Positions 8,662 to 17,506 are shown, counted from the stretch's first letter. The stretch: 64,000 bases of DNA from Mesorhizobium sp. (GCA_004020315.1 SAQG01000020.1:41213-105212); one strand, 5' to 3'. The notes: a model not told the origin generated them from the sequence alone. Program-made: numbers and translations.

Positions 8662-8720
8662 TGGACACGCTTTAGAGAATAGGTATAATTTGTATAATTG
8701 TCTACATCATTATACAAATT
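8662..8720. promoter_or_regulatory. phn promoter with a perfect 12-bp inverted-repeat operator
   Basis: AATTTGTATAAT (8687-8698) and ATTATACAAATT (8709-8720) form a perfect 12-bp inverted repeat with a 10-base spacer. For phnG, TGGACA (8662-8667) and TATAAT (8684-8689) are spaced 16 bases, so the dyad covers the start point. The dyad itself supplies a TATAAT in each direction, including one for phnF. This is the expected layout for PhnF repression and autoregulation (inference). Confidence 0.7.
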
Positions 8721-8734
8721 TGCAGCGAGAAGGA

Positions 8735-9205
8735 ATGGCGGCCATGCGAGGACAGGAAGCGCGCGATCAGGCTGAGCGCAAGGCCGTCATGGCGACGCTG
8801 GCGCAATCGACCGGCGACGATATCGCCCGGCTCTGGAACGAAGCCGGCCTACCTTCGGAAGCGGAACTCCTGCGCGGTCCCGAAACCGGCCTGGTCACCG
8901 TGCGTGGCCGCATCGGCGGCGGCGGCGCGCCGTTCAATGTTGGCGAAGCGACGGTCACCCGCGCCACCGTCCGGCTCGCATCCGGGCAGGTCGGCCACTG
9001 CTATGCGATGGGCCGTGACAAGCAGAAAGCAAAACTGGCGGCGATAGCGGACGCGCTCTGGCAGGATCCCACCCGCCGTAACGAGGTCGAGACCAAACTC
9101 ATTGCGCCGCTGCAGGCCGCACTGGCCATCGCACGTGAACGGCGGCGCGCCGAGACGGCGGCAACGAAGGTCGATTTCTTCACCATGGTACGCGGAGAAG
9201 ACTGA
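8735..9205 (+). CDS. phnG: PhnG, C-P lyase core subunit
   Basis: This 156-residue protein is the small PhnG subunit of the PhnGHIJ core complex, which with PhnI builds the ribose-triphosphate-linked phosphonate intermediate. Recognisable segments are RGPETGLVTVRGRIGGGGAPFNVGE (split here as a family-typical glycine-rich stretch), then TRATVRLASGQVGH and YAMGRDKQKA. The ATG at 8735 follows GAGAAGGA; the longer ORF upstream is spurious and would run through the operator. It is the first gene of the operon and overlaps phnH (TGATG). Confidence 0.95.
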   Translation: MAAMRGQEARDQAERKAVMATLAQSTGDDIARLWNEAGLPSEAELLRGPETGLVTVRGRIGGGGAPFNVGEATVTRATVRLASGQVGHCYAMGRDKQKAKLAAIADALWQDPTRRNEVETKLIAPLQAALAIARERRRAETAATKVDFFTMVRGED

Positions 9206-9816
9206 TGGACACCGCAGCGCAAGCGATCGAGGGCGGTTTTGCCGATCCGGTGTTCGACGCCCAGACGGTGTTCCGCGCCGTGATGGACGCGATGGCGCGG
9301 CCGGGCACCCTGCAGCCCCTGCCGGTCTTTGCCAGCCCGCCGGCGCCGCTGTCGGCCACCGTGGGTGCTGTCGCGCTGGCGCTGTGCGACAACGACACGC
9401 CGCTCTGGCTCGACCTCGTTTTACAGGCCCCAGCAGAGGTGAGATCCTGGCTCGGCTTTCACACCGGCGCGCCACTGGCCAACACGCCAGCCGATGCGCA
9501 TTTCGCGTTGATTGCCACGCCGGCCGAAATGATGGCGCTCGACGGGTTTTCACAAGGCACCCAGGACTATCCTGACCGCTCCACGACGCTGATCCTGCAG
9601 GTGAGCGATCTCGTTTCAGGCGCCCTTCTGTTGCTCGAAGGTCCCGGCATTGAAAGAACCGCGACAATCGCGCCGGCGCAGATGCCGCGCCACTTCGTCG
9701 AACAGTGGAAGCAGAACAACCAGCGTTTTCCGCGTGGTGTCGACATCATCCTCGCCGCCCCGGACGGTGTTGCCTGCTTGCCGCGCACGACGCGCATCAA
9801 GACGATGGAGGCGTGA
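9205..9816 (+). CDS. phnH: PhnH, C-P lyase core subunit
   Basis: This 203-residue protein is PhnH of the C-P lyase core complex, a PLP-transferase-fold protein without a known catalytic PLP site. Family features are GGFADPVFDAQTVFRAVMDA at about 10-30, MARPGTLQPL, and a C-terminal FPRGVDIILAA. The start ATG overlaps the phnG stop, so the two are translationally coupled. The gene ends 1 base before the phnI start. Confidence 0.95.
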   Translation: MDTAAQAIEGGFADPVFDAQTVFRAVMDAMARPGTLQPLPVFASPPAPLSATVGAVALALCDNDTPLWLDLVLQAPAEVRSWLGFHTGAPLANTPADAHFALIATPAEMMALDGFSQGTQDYPDRSTTLILQVSDLVSGALLLLEGPGIERTATIAPAQMPRHFVEQWKQNNQRFPRGVDIILAAPDGVACLPRTTRIKTMEA

Positions 9817-9817
9817 T

Positions 9818-10930
9818 ATGTATGTCGCTGTAAAAGGCGGTGAAGCCGCCATTGCCAATGCCCACGCCCTGCTCGCCGACCGCCGCCGCGGCGACCGCTC
9901 GGTGCCGGCGCTGCGCCTCGACCAGATCGTCGAGCAGCTGGCGCTCGGCGTCGACCGGGTGATGAGCGAAGGTTCGCTCTACGACCGTGAATTGGCGGCG
10001 CTCGCCATCGTTCAGGCGCGCGGCGACATGATCGAGGCGATCTTCCTGGTTCGCGCCTATCGCACGACGCTGCCACGCTTCGGCTACACCAGGGCGATCG
10101 ACACCGGCGCGATGCTGGTCGAGCGGCGCGTGTCGGCGACCTACAAGGATTTGCCCGGCGGGCAGCTCCTCGGCCCGACCTTCGACTACACCCACCGGCT
10201 GCTCGATCCCGAACTCGCCGCGGGCGGCGATGTCGCCGAGCCGCTGCAGCGCGCCAGCGAGGCGGAAACCATGCCGCGCGTCTCCGCCATCCTCGCCCGC
10301 GAAGGCCTGATCGAACCCGATGGCGACATGCCGCAGGACCACGTCCCCGGCGACATCACCCGCGAGCCGCTGGAGTTCCCGATGGCGCGCGACATCCGCT
10401 TGCAGGCGCTGTCACGCGGCGATGAGGGTTTTCTCCTGGCACTCGGATACTCCACCCAGCGCGGCTATGCCCGCAATCATCCCTTTGTCGGCGAGGTTCG
10501 CATCGGCGAGGTCGAGCTGGAACTCGATGTGCCGGAGCTGCCATTCGCAGTACCGCTCGGCTCCGTGCGTGTCACCGAGTGCCAGATGGTCAACCAGTTC
10601 AAGGGCTCGGCCAAGGCACCGCCGCAATTCACCCGCGGCTACGGCCTCGTCTTCGGCCAGAGCGAGCGTAAGGCGATGGCCATGGCGCTCTGCGACCGCG
10701 CTCTTCGTGCAACTGAATTCGGCGAGGACGTCGTCGCCGCGGCTCAGGACGAGGAGTTCGTCATCTCGCATTCCGACAATGTCCAGGCGACCGGCTTCGT
10801 CGAGCACCTCAAGCTGCCGCACTATGTCGATTTCCAAGCCGAGCTCGACCTGGTGCGCCGCATGCGCGCCGAGCACGACGCCCGCGAAAATGCCGACATG
10901 CTGGAAGAAAAGAAGGAGGCCGCGGAATGA
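9818..10930 (+). CDS. phnI: PhnI, C-P lyase core nucleosidase subunit
   Basis: This 370-residue protein is PhnI, which displaces adenine from ATP with phosphonate, helped by PhnG, H and L. It starts MYVAVKGGEAAIANAHALLA, as PhnI proteins do. Family blocks include YTRAIDTGAMLVERRVSATYKDLPGG (quoted in part), GFLLALGYSTQRGYARNHPF and QFTRGYGLVFGQSERKAMAMAL. The real start is the ATG at 9818; the track ORF extends back into phnH. Residue length matches the family. Immediately downstream lies an opposite-strand small ORF rather than phnJ. Confidence 0.95.
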   Translation: MYVAVKGGEAAIANAHALLADRRRGDRSVPALRLDQIVEQLALGVDRVMSEGSLYDRELAALAIVQARGDMIEAIFLVRAYRTTLPRFGYTRAIDTGAMLVERRVSATYKDLPGGQLLGPTFDYTHRLLDPELAAGGDVAEPLQRASEAETMPRVSAILAREGLIEPDGDMPQDHVPGDITREPLEFPMARDIRLQALSRGDEGFLLALGYSTQRGYARNHPFVGEVRIGEVELELDVPELPFAVPLGSVRVTECQMVNQFKGSAKAPPQFTRGYGLVFGQSERKAMAMALCDRALRATEFGEDVVAAAQDEEFVISHSDNVQATGFVEHLKLPHYVDFQAELDLVRRMRAEHDARENADMLEEKKEAAE

Positions 10931-10932
10931 GC

Positions 10933-11121
10933 CTAGTCGCCCGACCCGCCATCGTGCGAATGGTCGCCATGCCCTCCGCTGTAGCCGCCGCTGGGGCCAA
11001 TGCTCTCGCCGTGCGCGCCTTCCCTGGCTGCGGGAAAAACCATTCTTCGAAGGATAAAGGCAACCACGCAGGCGAACACCAGCAGGAGAATTCCGAGATA
11101 CATCCAACCGGTTTGGGTCAT
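10933..11121 (-). CDS. Small single-span membrane protein with Gly/His-rich tail, antisense within the phn operon
   Basis: This 62-residue ORF has a hydrophobic helix at about 6-26 (WMYLGILLLVFACVVAFIL), followed by RR and a tail rich in Gly, His, Ser and Asp (GGYSGGHGDHSHDGG). The composition is protein-like, unlike shadow ORFs, and AAGGG lies about 9 bases before the ATG. It sits tail-to-tail with phnI (2-base gap) and its 5' end lies 65 bases from phnJ. I do not recognise a family. The His/Asp-rich tail might bind a metal (speculation). Confidence 0.55.
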   Translation of the reverse strand: MTQTGWMYLGILLLVFACVVAFILRRMVFPAAREGAHGESIGPSGGYSGGHGDHSHDGGSGD

Positions 11122-11186
11122 CCGATTTCGCCCTTGTTTCCGCGTCTTGGACGCCGATTCGATAGCACAATGCGGATGTGATCGCC

Positions 11187-12086
11187 ATGACCGACATCGC
11201 CACCTACAACTTCGCCTATCTCGACGAGCAGACCAAGCGGATGATCCGCCGGGCGATACTCAAGGGCATCGCCATTCCCGGCTACCAGGTGCCATTCGCC
11301 TCACGCGAAATGCCGATGCCCTATGGCTGGGGCACCGGCGGCGTCCAGGTGACCGCTTCGATCATCGGGCCGGACGACGTGCTCAAGGTCATCGACCAGG
11401 GCGCCGACGACACCACCAATGCCGTCTCGATCCGCGCCTTCTTCAAGAAGGTCGCCAATGTCGCCGTAACCACGGAAACGGCCAAGGCGACCATCATCCA
11501 GACCCGCCATCGCATCCCCGAACACCCGCTGACATCGGGCCAGGTGCTGGTCTATCAGGTGCCGATCCCCGAGCCGCTGCGCTTCCTCGAGCCGCGCGAG
11601 ACCGAAACGCGCAAGATGCATGCGCTCGAGGAATATGGCCTCATGCATGTGAAGCTCTATGAAGACATCGCCAGGCACGGCCGCATCGCCACAACCTACG
11701 CCTATCCGGTCAAGGTCGAAGGCCGCTATGTGATGGACCCCTCGCCGACGCCGAAATTCGACAATCCCAAAATGCACCGTTCGCCGGCTTTGCAATTGTT
11801 TGGCGCCGGCCGCGAGAAGCGCATCTACGCACTGCCGCCCTTTACCGACGTGGTCAGCCTCGACTTCGAGGACCATCCGTTCGAGGTGCAGACCTTCGAC
11901 CAGCCCTGCGCGCTGTGCGCGGCCGAGAACGTCTATCTCGACGAGGTCATCCTCGACGACCATGGCGGCCACATGTTCGTCTGCTCCGACACCGATCATT
12001 GCGAGAAACGGCGCGAACAAGGCCATCGCGGCCACCTTGCGCCTGAAACCCCTCTTGCCCTGGAAAAAACGGAGCCGGCGCAATGA
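11187..12086 (+). CDS. phnJ: PhnJ, radical SAM C-P lyase
   Basis: This 299-residue enzyme cleaves the carbon-phosphorus bond of ribosyl-phosphonate 1-phosphate by S-adenosylmethionine radical chemistry. The C-terminal cysteines are arranged C-x2-C-x21-C-x5-C (CALC, then CSDTDHC), the same spacing as the cluster ligands and catalytic Cys of E. coli PhnJ. The ATG at 11187 is preferred over an upstream GTG at 11178. It is separated from phnI by 256 bases holding an opposite-strand ORF, and overlaps phnK by 4 bases. Confidence 0.96.
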   Translation: MTDIATYNFAYLDEQTKRMIRRAILKGIAIPGYQVPFASREMPMPYGWGTGGVQVTASIIGPDDVLKVIDQGADDTTNAVSIRAFFKKVANVAVTTETAKATIIQTRHRIPEHPLTSGQVLVYQVPIPEPLRFLEPRETETRKMHALEEYGLMHVKLYEDIARHGRIATTYAYPVKVEGRYVMDPSPTPKFDNPKMHRSPALQLFGAGREKRIYALPPFTDVVSLDFEDHPFEVQTFDQPCALCAAENVYLDEVILDDHGGHMFVCSDTDHCEKRREQGHRGHLAPETPLALEKTEPAQ

Positions 12087-12859
12087 CCGACGAACCGTTG
12101 CTGCGCGTTTCAGCGCTGTCCAAGTTCTACGGCTCGCGCGTCGGCTGCGAGAACGTCACCTTCGACCTGTGGCCGGGTGAGGTGCTCGCGGTGGTCGGCG
12201 AATCCGGTTCCGGCAAGACGACTTTGCTCAACTGCCTGTCGACGCGGCTGCTGCCGAGCTCCGGCACCGCCAGCTACCGCATGCGCGACGGCCAGTTCCG
12301 CGAGCTCTACCGGATGAGCGAGGCCGAGCGCCGCTTCCTGATGCGCACCGACTGGGGCTTTGTCCACCAGAACCCCGCCGACGGGCTGCGCATGACGGTT
12401 TCGGCCGGCGCCAATGTCGGCGAGCGGCTGATGGCGGTCGGTGATCGCCACTATGGAAAAATCCGCGCCACGGCGGTCGACTGGCTGTCGCGCGTCGAGA
12501 TCGACGAGGACCGCATCGACGACGAACCGCGCGCCTTCTCCGGCGGCATGCGCCAGCGCCTGCAGATCGCCCGTAACCTTGTCACCGGGCCACGGCTGGT
12601 GTTCATGGACGAGCCGACCGGCGGCCTCGACGTCTCGGTGCAGGCGCGCCTGCTCGACCTGTTGCGCGGCCTGGTCACCGATCTCGGCCTGGCGGCCATC
12701 GTCGTCACCCATGACCTTGCGGTGGCGCGTCTGCTGTCGCAACGCATGATGGTGATGAAGGACGGCCGCGTCGTCGAAAGCGGCCTCACCGACCGCGTGC
12801 TCGACGATCCGCGCGCGCCTTACACCCAGCTTCTCGTTTCCTCGATATTGCAGGTGTAA
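12083..12859 (+). CDS. phnK: PhnK, ABC-type ATPase of the C-P lyase complex
   Basis: This 258-residue nucleotide-binding protein docks on the PhnGHIJ core rather than on a membrane permease. Walker A is GESGSGKTT (about 38), the signature FSGGMRQRLQIARN and Walker B LVFMDEPTGGLD; an H-loop VVTHDLAVARLL follows. It overlaps phnJ by 4 bases and ends 2 bases before phnL. The sequence also resembles dipeptide-importer ATPases, but the position fixes the identity. Confidence 0.94.
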   Translation: MTDEPLLRVSALSKFYGSRVGCENVTFDLWPGEVLAVVGESGSGKTTLLNCLSTRLLPSSGTASYRMRDGQFRELYRMSEAERRFLMRTDWGFVHQNPADGLRMTVSAGANVGERLMAVGDRHYGKIRATAVDWLSRVEIDEDRIDDEPRAFSGGMRQRLQIARNLVTGPRLVFMDEPTGGLDVSVQARLLDLLRGLVTDLGLAAIVVTHDLAVARLLSQRMMVMKDGRVVESGLTDRVLDDPRAPYTQLLVSSILQV

Positions 12860-12861
12860 CC

Positions 12862-13569
12862 ATGCCAACCCCACTCGTCGTCTCCGATGTCGCCAAGAGC
12901 TTCACCATGCACCTGCGCGACGGCATCAAACTGCCTGTCGTCGCCGGCGTGTCGTTCTCGATCAGGAGCGGCGAATGTACCGTGCTCGGCGGCCCCTCCG
13001 GCGCCGGCAAGAGCTCGATCCTGAAGATGCTCTACGGCAACTATGCCGTCGATGAAGGCCAGATCATCGTCCAGCACGAGGACGGGCTCATCGATCTCGC
13101 GACGGCCAGCCCGCGCACCGTGCTTGCCGTGCGCCGGCTCACGATCGGCTATGTCAGCCAGTTCCTGCGCACGGTGCCGCGCGTCTCCGCCCTCGATGTC
13201 GTCGCCGAACCGCTGGTCGAACGCGGCGAGGACCGTGAGGTTGCGCGCAGCAAGGCACGCGCCTTGCTGGCGCAGCTCAACCTGCCCGAAAAACTCTGGA
13301 TGCTGCCGCCGGCGACCTTTTCCGGTGGCGAGCAGCAGCGCGTCAACATCGCGCGCGGTTTTATCACCGAGCACCCGATCCTGCTGCTCGACGAACCGAC
13401 CGCTTCGCTCGACGCCAGGAACCGCGACGTGGTGATTGCGCTGATCGCGGCCAAGAAGGCGGCTGGCGTCGCCCTGCTCGGCATCTTCCACGACCATGAC
13501 GTGCGCGAGGCGGTGGCCGACCGCCTCATCGACGTGACCGCTTTTGCCGCCGGAAAAATCGCCGCATGA
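12862..13569 (+). CDS. phnL: PhnL, ABC-type ATPase of the C-P lyase complex
   Basis: This 235-residue ATPase has Walker [11 protein letters not shown] (about 42), signature [14 protein letters not shown] and Walker [14 protein letters not shown]. It is required with PhnGHI for forming the ribosyl-phosphonate in characterised systems. It resembles LolD/MacB-class ATPases but has no permease partner here. It overlaps the next gene by 4 bases (ATGA). Confidence 0.94.
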   Translation: MPTPLVVSDVAKSFTMHLRDGIKLPVVAGVSFSIRSGECTVLGGPSGAGKSSILKMLYGNYAVDEGQIIVQHEDGLIDLATASPRTVLAVRRLTIGYVSQFLRTVPRVSALDVVAEPLVERGEDREVARSKARALLAQLNLPEKLWMLPPATFSGGEQQRVNIARGFITEHPILLLDEPTASLDARNRDVVIALIAAKKAAGVALLGIFHDHDVREAVADRLIDVTAFAAGKIAA

Positions 13570-14180
13570 CCACAAAACTGTCGGAAACGCCGTTTGTCCA
13601 CGAGACGGCGGAAGTCGAGAACTCGACGCTTGGCCGCTGGACCGAGATCGCCGACCGCTGCCGGGTTTCGGAAAGCACGTTGGGCGACTATTCCTACATG
13701 ATGCAGGACTGCGGCGTCTGGTGCGCGACGATCGGCAAATTCGCCAACATCGCCGCCAGCGTGCGCATCAACGCCACCAATCATCCCACCTGGCGGCCGA
13801 CGCTGCACCATTTCACCTATCGCGCGTCGGACTATTGGGACGACGCCGAGCACGAGAGCGAATTCTTCGCCCAGCGCCGCGCCAGGCGCGTCACCATCGG
13901 CCACGACACCTGGCTTGGCCACGGCTCGACCATCCTGCCCGGCGTCACCGTTGGCGACGGTGCGACGGTTGGCGCCGGCGCCGTGGTATCGAAGGACGTT
14001 GCGCCCTACACCATCGTCGGCGGCGTGCCGGCGAAGCCGATCCGCGAACGCTTCGACCGCCGCACGGCGGAACGCTATCAGGCACTCGCCTGGTGGGATT
14101 GGGACCATGCCCGGTTACGTGCCGCGCTCGACGATTTCCGCGCGCTTTCGGCGGAAGCGTTTTTGGAAAAATACGGCTGA
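13566..14180 (+). CDS. Phosphonate-locus hexapeptide-repeat acetyltransferase
   Basis: This 204-residue left-handed beta-helix acyltransferase shows imperfect hexapeptide repeats in two blocks: [20 protein letters not shown] (about 17-36) and [20 protein letters not shown], then [19 protein letters not shown]. It belongs to the family found in phn operons (TIGR03308-like), related to chloramphenicol/virginiamycin acetyltransferases. The catalytic His is probably in NATNHPTW or the second block. The acceptor may be an aminophosphonate such as that handled by PhnO, but this is not established here. It ends the phnG-L transcript; a 365-base gap follows. Confidence 0.85.
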   Translation: MTTKLSETPFVHETAEVENSTLGRWTEIADRCRVSESTLGDYSYMMQDCGVWCATIGKFANIAASVRINATNHPTWRPTLHHFTYRASDYWDDAEHESEFFAQRRARRVTIGHDTWLGHGSTILPGVTVGDGATVGAGAVVSKDVAPYTIVGGVPAKPIRERFDRRTAERYQALAWWDWDHARLRAALDDFRALSAEAFLEKYG

Positions 14181-14280
14181 CCGCAGGGCGAACCCGCCCG
14201 TTTTACACCTCTGACACATGACTCGGACAGGAGGCGGTCTTTCCCTAGACTAGCGATCGCCATGCTTCACTTCGTGAAGC

Positions 14281-14376
14281 CGTCGCTCGCCGGGATTCTT
14301 TGCCGGCTCCAATCCTCCCGTGCATCTCGGCAAGCGCTACGACAGCGCAGGCAATTTTCTCGTCGAGCCCGGCAAT
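14281..14376 (+). pseudogene. Possible remnant of a DUF1868-like gene start
   Basis: In the frame of base 14293 the DNA reads GFFAGSNPPVHLGKRYDSAG and continues NFLVEPGN, which resembles the conserved N-terminal motif of DUF1868 (2H phosphoesterase-like) proteins. There is no start codon in this frame and the similarity stops after EPGN. Related 2H-phosphoesterase genes (DUF1045) occur in phn operons. The call rests on memory of the family motif and is tentative. Confidence 0.3.
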
Positions 14377-14457
14377 CTGTCGCCGGCCATACATTTCGAG
14401 GAGCTCCTGGTCCTGGTTGTCAGCGCGTCGCCTCTGCACCTGTGGGCGGTAACAAAA

Positions 14458-14475
14458 CTGACATCAATCCGACAC
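14458..14475 (+). promoter_or_regulatory. Candidate Pho box upstream of phnC
   Basis: CTGACAT-CAAT-CCGACAC has the 7-4-7 layout with 11-base period of a PhoB site (consensus CTGTCAT-N4-CTGTCAT), matching about 11 of 14 positions. It is 71 bases before the phnC ATG, a suitable distance. Phosphate-starvation control of phnCDE is well established in related bacteria. Confidence 0.5.
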
Positions 14476-14499
14476 CGCAGGTTCATGCGGCTGCGCTAG

Positions 14500-14519
14500 C
14501 GAAGGTTAACAGACCTTCG
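14500..14519 (+). other. Leader hairpin before phnC
   Basis: CGAAGGT-TAACAG-ACCTTCG is a perfect 7-bp stem with a 6-base loop, 26 bases before the phnC ATG and downstream of the Pho box. It would lie in the 5' leader of the phnCDE mRNA. No T-run follows. Confidence 0.4.
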
Positions 14520-14545
14520 AAACGCGACTGGACTGGAACTTGCCT

Positions 14546-15403
14546 ATGTCAGCAACCTCAGCCACGCTCGAAATCCGCGGCGTCACCCGCCGGTTTGGGA
14601 AGAACACCGCCGTCAGCAACGTCGATATCTCGATCCCGCACGGCCAGATGGTCGGCATCATCGGCCGCTCGGGCGCCGGCAAGTCGACGCTTTTGCGCAT
14701 GATCAACCGCCTCATCGATCCCAGCCAAGGGTCGATTTTCTTTGACGGCGCCGAAGTTTCCAGCCTGCGCGGCTCGCTGCTCAGGCGCTGGCAGCGCGAT
14801 TGCGCCATGATCTTCCAGCAATTCAACCTGGTGCCGCGTCTCGACGTGCTGACCAACGTGCTGCTCGGCCGACTCAATCACCGCTCGACCATTGTCAATC
14901 TGCTCGGTGTCTTCTCCCGCGAGGAACGGGCCGAGGCGATCGCCGCGCTCGAACGTCTCGACATCGCCCGCACGGCGATGCAGCCGGCCGGCACCTTGTC
15001 CGGCGGCCAGCAGCAGCGCGTCGCGATTGCCCGCGCCATGATGCAGCAGCCGAAAGTCATCCTCGCCGACGAGCCGATCGCCTCGCTCGACCCGCTCAAC
15101 GCCAAGGTGGTGATGGATTCGCTGCAGGACATCAATCTGCGCGAGGGCCTCACCGTCGTCACCAATCTGCACACGCTGGATACCGCTCGCACCTATTGCA
15201 GCCGCATCATCGGCATGGCCGCCGGCAAGGTGGTGTTCGACGGCCCACCCGAGGACCTCAACCGCGAGGCCGTGCGCATGGTCTATGGCGCCGACAGCAA
15301 TGGCGGCGAAATCTCCGAGGCCATCACCTCGACCAGCGTGACCATCAAGCAAAAAATCGCCGCATCCGCCGGACCGCTCGAGCCCGCTTTTCCTGGCTAC
15401 TAG
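14546..15403 (+). CDS. phnC: PhnC, phosphonate ABC transporter ATPase
   Basis: This 285-residue importer ATPase has Walker [10 protein letters not shown] (about 38), signature [15 protein letters not shown], Walker [14 protein letters not shown] and a switch region [12 protein letters not shown], typical of PhnC. It has a C-terminal extension of about 40 residues beyond the domain ([16 protein letters not shown]). The ATG at 14546 is preferred to a TTG six bases upstream. With PhnD and two PhnE proteins it forms the phosphonate importer. Confidence 0.94.
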   Translation: MSATSATLEIRGVTRRFGKNTAVSNVDISIPHGQMVGIIGRSGAGKSTLLRMINRLIDPSQGSIFFDGAEVSSLRGSLLRRWQRDCAMIFQQFNLVPRLDVLTNVLLGRLNHRSTIVNLLGVFSREERAEAIAALERLDIARTAMQPAGTLSGGQQQRVAIARAMMQQPKVILADEPIASLDPLNAKVVMDSLQDINLREGLTVVTNLHTLDTARTYCSRIIGMAAGKVVFDGPPEDLNREAVRMVYGADSNGGEISEAITSTSVTIKQKIAASAGPLEPAFPGY

Positions 15404-15549
15404 TTCCATGGTCCCGACAACTGGATACCGGTATCCGGAAAAGATCACGGACAACCGAAAGAGCGCCTGGATCGCCAGCCCGCGTCAAGGGCGCTGTCAA
15501 AATTCGAACGCAACCGGCGCGATGCCGGAACCAACAGGAGAGACGCAAA

Positions 15550-16458
15550 ATGTTTAGAAAGATACTTTTCGGTGCCGTTTCCATCCTCGCCATGGCGATG
15601 GGCGCGGTCCAGGCACAGGACCTGAAGGAATTCCGCGTCGGCATTCTGGGCGGCGAGAATGAAGCCGACCGGCTGCGCAACTACCAGTGCTTCGCCGACC
15701 ACATCAAGGAAGTTCTCGGCGTCGAGAAAGTTTCGTTGTTCCCGGCCGCCGACTACGACGGCGTCATCCAGGGCCTGCTCGGCGGCACGCTTGACTTTGC
15801 CGAGCTCGGCGCTTCCGCCTACGCCAAGGTCTATCTCGAAAACAAGGACGCGGTTCAACCGATCCTGACGACGGTCCAGACCGACGGTTCGACCGGCTAC
15901 CGTGCGGTCATGGTCGCCCGTGCTGATTCCGGCATCAAGACGCTCGCCGACATGAAGGGCAAGAAACTCGGTTTCGCCGATCCCGATTCGACTTCCGGTT
16001 ACCTGATTCCGGTCACGTCACTGCCCAAGGACATCGGGATGGATGTGAAGAGCTACTTCGCGTCGACCGGTTTCGGCGGCGGCCACGAACAGCTTGTCCT
16101 TGAGGTCCTGAAGGGTACGTTCGATGCCGGCACCACCTGGGCCTCCGGCGTCGGCGACTTCAACGACGGCTACAGCTCGGGCAATCTGCGCAAGATGGTC
16201 GACAAGGGCGTCCTCAAGATGGATGACCTCGTTGAATTGTGGCAGTCGCCGCTGATCCCGAACGGCCCGCTGGTCGTGCGTACGTCGATCGACGCCGACA
16301 CCAAACAGAAGATCACCGACTTCCTGACCAAGCTTCCCGAAACCGATCCGGCCTGTTTCTCGGCGGTTCAAGGCGGCGATTACAAGGGTTATTCGCCGGT
16401 CACCCCGGAATTCTATCAGCCGATCATCGACGCCCGCAAGGCGAAGATCGGCTCGTAA
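15550..16458 (+). CDS. phnD: PhnD, phosphonate-binding periplasmic protein
   Basis: This 302-residue periplasmic protein has a signal peptide (residues 1-22, ending AMGAVQA) and a mature start QDLKEFRVGILGGENEADRL. LFPAADYDGVIQGLLGGTLD, GSTGYRAVMVARADSGI and FADPDSTSGYLIP are PhnD-type ligand-site blocks: the serines and threonine before Gly-Tyr bind the phosphonate group. The ATG at 15550 follows an AGGAGAG site. It is 146 bases after phnC and is followed by a strong hairpin. Confidence 0.95.
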   Translation: MFRKILFGAVSILAMAMGAVQAQDLKEFRVGILGGENEADRLRNYQCFADHIKEVLGVEKVSLFPAADYDGVIQGLLGGTLDFAELGASAYAKVYLENKDAVQPILTTVQTDGSTGYRAVMVARADSGIKTLADMKGKKLGFADPDSTSGYLIPVTSLPKDIGMDVKSYFASTGFGGGHEQLVLEVLKGTFDAGTTWASGVGDFNDGYSSGNLRKMVDKGVLKMDDLVELWQSPLIPNGPLVVRTSIDADTKQKITDFLTKLPETDPACFSAVQGGDYKGYSPVTPEFYQPIIDARKAKIGS

Positions 16459-16469
16459 GCAAACTGCCA

Positions 16470-16505
16470 CAACGCCGCCGGGGCCATGCGCCGCCGGCGG
16501 CGTTG
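16470..16505 (+). other. Strong hairpin after phnD
   Basis: CAACGCCGCCGG (16470-16481) pairs perfectly with CCGGCGGCGTTG (16494-16505) across a 12-base loop. There is no T-run. It sits between phnD and phnE1, like the hairpins after other binding-protein genes here, and could raise PhnD levels relative to the permeases by stabilising the upstream mRNA. Confidence 0.6.
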
Positions 16506-16531
16506 CCGCATCAGGGGCCGGGGATCTATCG

Positions 16532-17506
16532 ATGAGTGCGACCGACGTTTACCGCGCGCCTGCGCTTTCACCGGAGGGAGCCATCGTCGAGCGGCACTGG
16601 CGCGACCTCGCCGCTCGCCGGCGCCTTTACACGATCGGAGGGCTGGCTTTCCTGTTTCTTGCACTCTCCGGCTCGCTCTGGTTCGCCAACGAAACCAACG
16701 CCGGAAAGTTCTTCGACCGCCTTCCCTACATCGCCGACTTCTTTGCCGAGTTGAAGCCGCGCGACTGGTTAGACCCGGTGCGCGCGCTGTTCGATCTGCC
16801 GTCCCCCTATGACGATGGCAGCCTCAAATTCGACTACCCCGAAGGCCGGGTCTATCTGACCCAAAGCATCTACATTCCGGAGTATTTCCACCGGATGATC
16901 GAGACGCTGAACATCGCCCTGTTTTCGACGCTGGTGGGCTCCACATTCGGTTTCCTGCTCTGCTTCCTCGCTGCAGGCAATATCACCGCCAGCCGCTGGC
17001 TCCGTTTCGCCACGCGCCGCTTCCTTGAAATCGTCCGCGCCTTTCCGGAAATTGTCATTGCCGGCTTCTTTCTGGCGATCTTCTCGCTTGGACCCATTCC
17101 GGCGATCCTCGCGGTCAGCATCCACACCGTCGGCGCGCTCGGAAAAATGTTCTTCGAAGTCGTCGAAAATGCCGACATGAAACCTGAAGAAGGCTTGCGG
17201 GCCGTAGGCGCCAATTGGGTCGAACGGGTGTGGTTCGGCATCGTGCCCCAGGTCCTGCCTAACTTCATGAGCTATTTCCTGCTCCGCTTCGAGATCAATG
17301 TGCGCGCTTCGACCATTCTCGGCGCCGTTGGCGCGGGCGGCATCGGCGAATCCCTGCGTCTTTCGATCGGCCGCGGCCATGAGGCCAAGACCATCGCCAT
17401 CGTCTTCCTGCTGTTCTGCACGATCGTCGCCGTAGACCAGTTTTCAGCATGGCTGAGACATCGTCTTGTCGGCCGGCAGGCGTTCGCATACGGGCGCGGA
17501 GAGTAA
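16532..17506 (+). CDS. phnE: PhnE1, phosphonate ABC transporter permease
   Basis: This 324-residue inner-membrane permease has TM helices at about 33-53, 130-160 and onward. The BPD_transp_1 coupling motif is EGLRAVGANWVERVWFGIVP, then VRASTILGAVGAGGIGESLR near the C terminus. An ordinary PhnE is about 260-300 residues, so the N-terminal periplasmic loop is slightly extended. It is coupled to phnE2, 4 bases downstream. Confidence 0.93.
   Translation: MSATDVYRAPALSPEGAIVERHWRDLAARRRLYTIGGLAFLFLALSGSLWFANETNAGKFFDRLPYIADFFAELKPRDWLDPVRALFDLPSPYDDGSLKFDYPEGRVYLTQSIYIPEYFHRMIETLNIALFSTLVGSTFGFLLCFLAAGNITASRWLRFATRRFLEIVRAFPEIVIAGFFLAIFSLGPIPAILAVSIHTVGALGKMFFEVVENADMKPEEGLRAVGANWVERVWFGIVPQVLPNFMSYFLLRFEINVRASTILGAVGAGGIGESLRLSIGRGHEAKTIAIVFLLFCTIVAVDQFSAWLRHRLVGRQAFAYGRGE

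Noticed and set aside
7872-8717. The 281-residue start of PhnF in the ORF track
   Set aside because: The start is a TTG lying inside the perfect operator dyad and its extra N terminus (MYNDVDNYTNY) is just translated promoter DNA.
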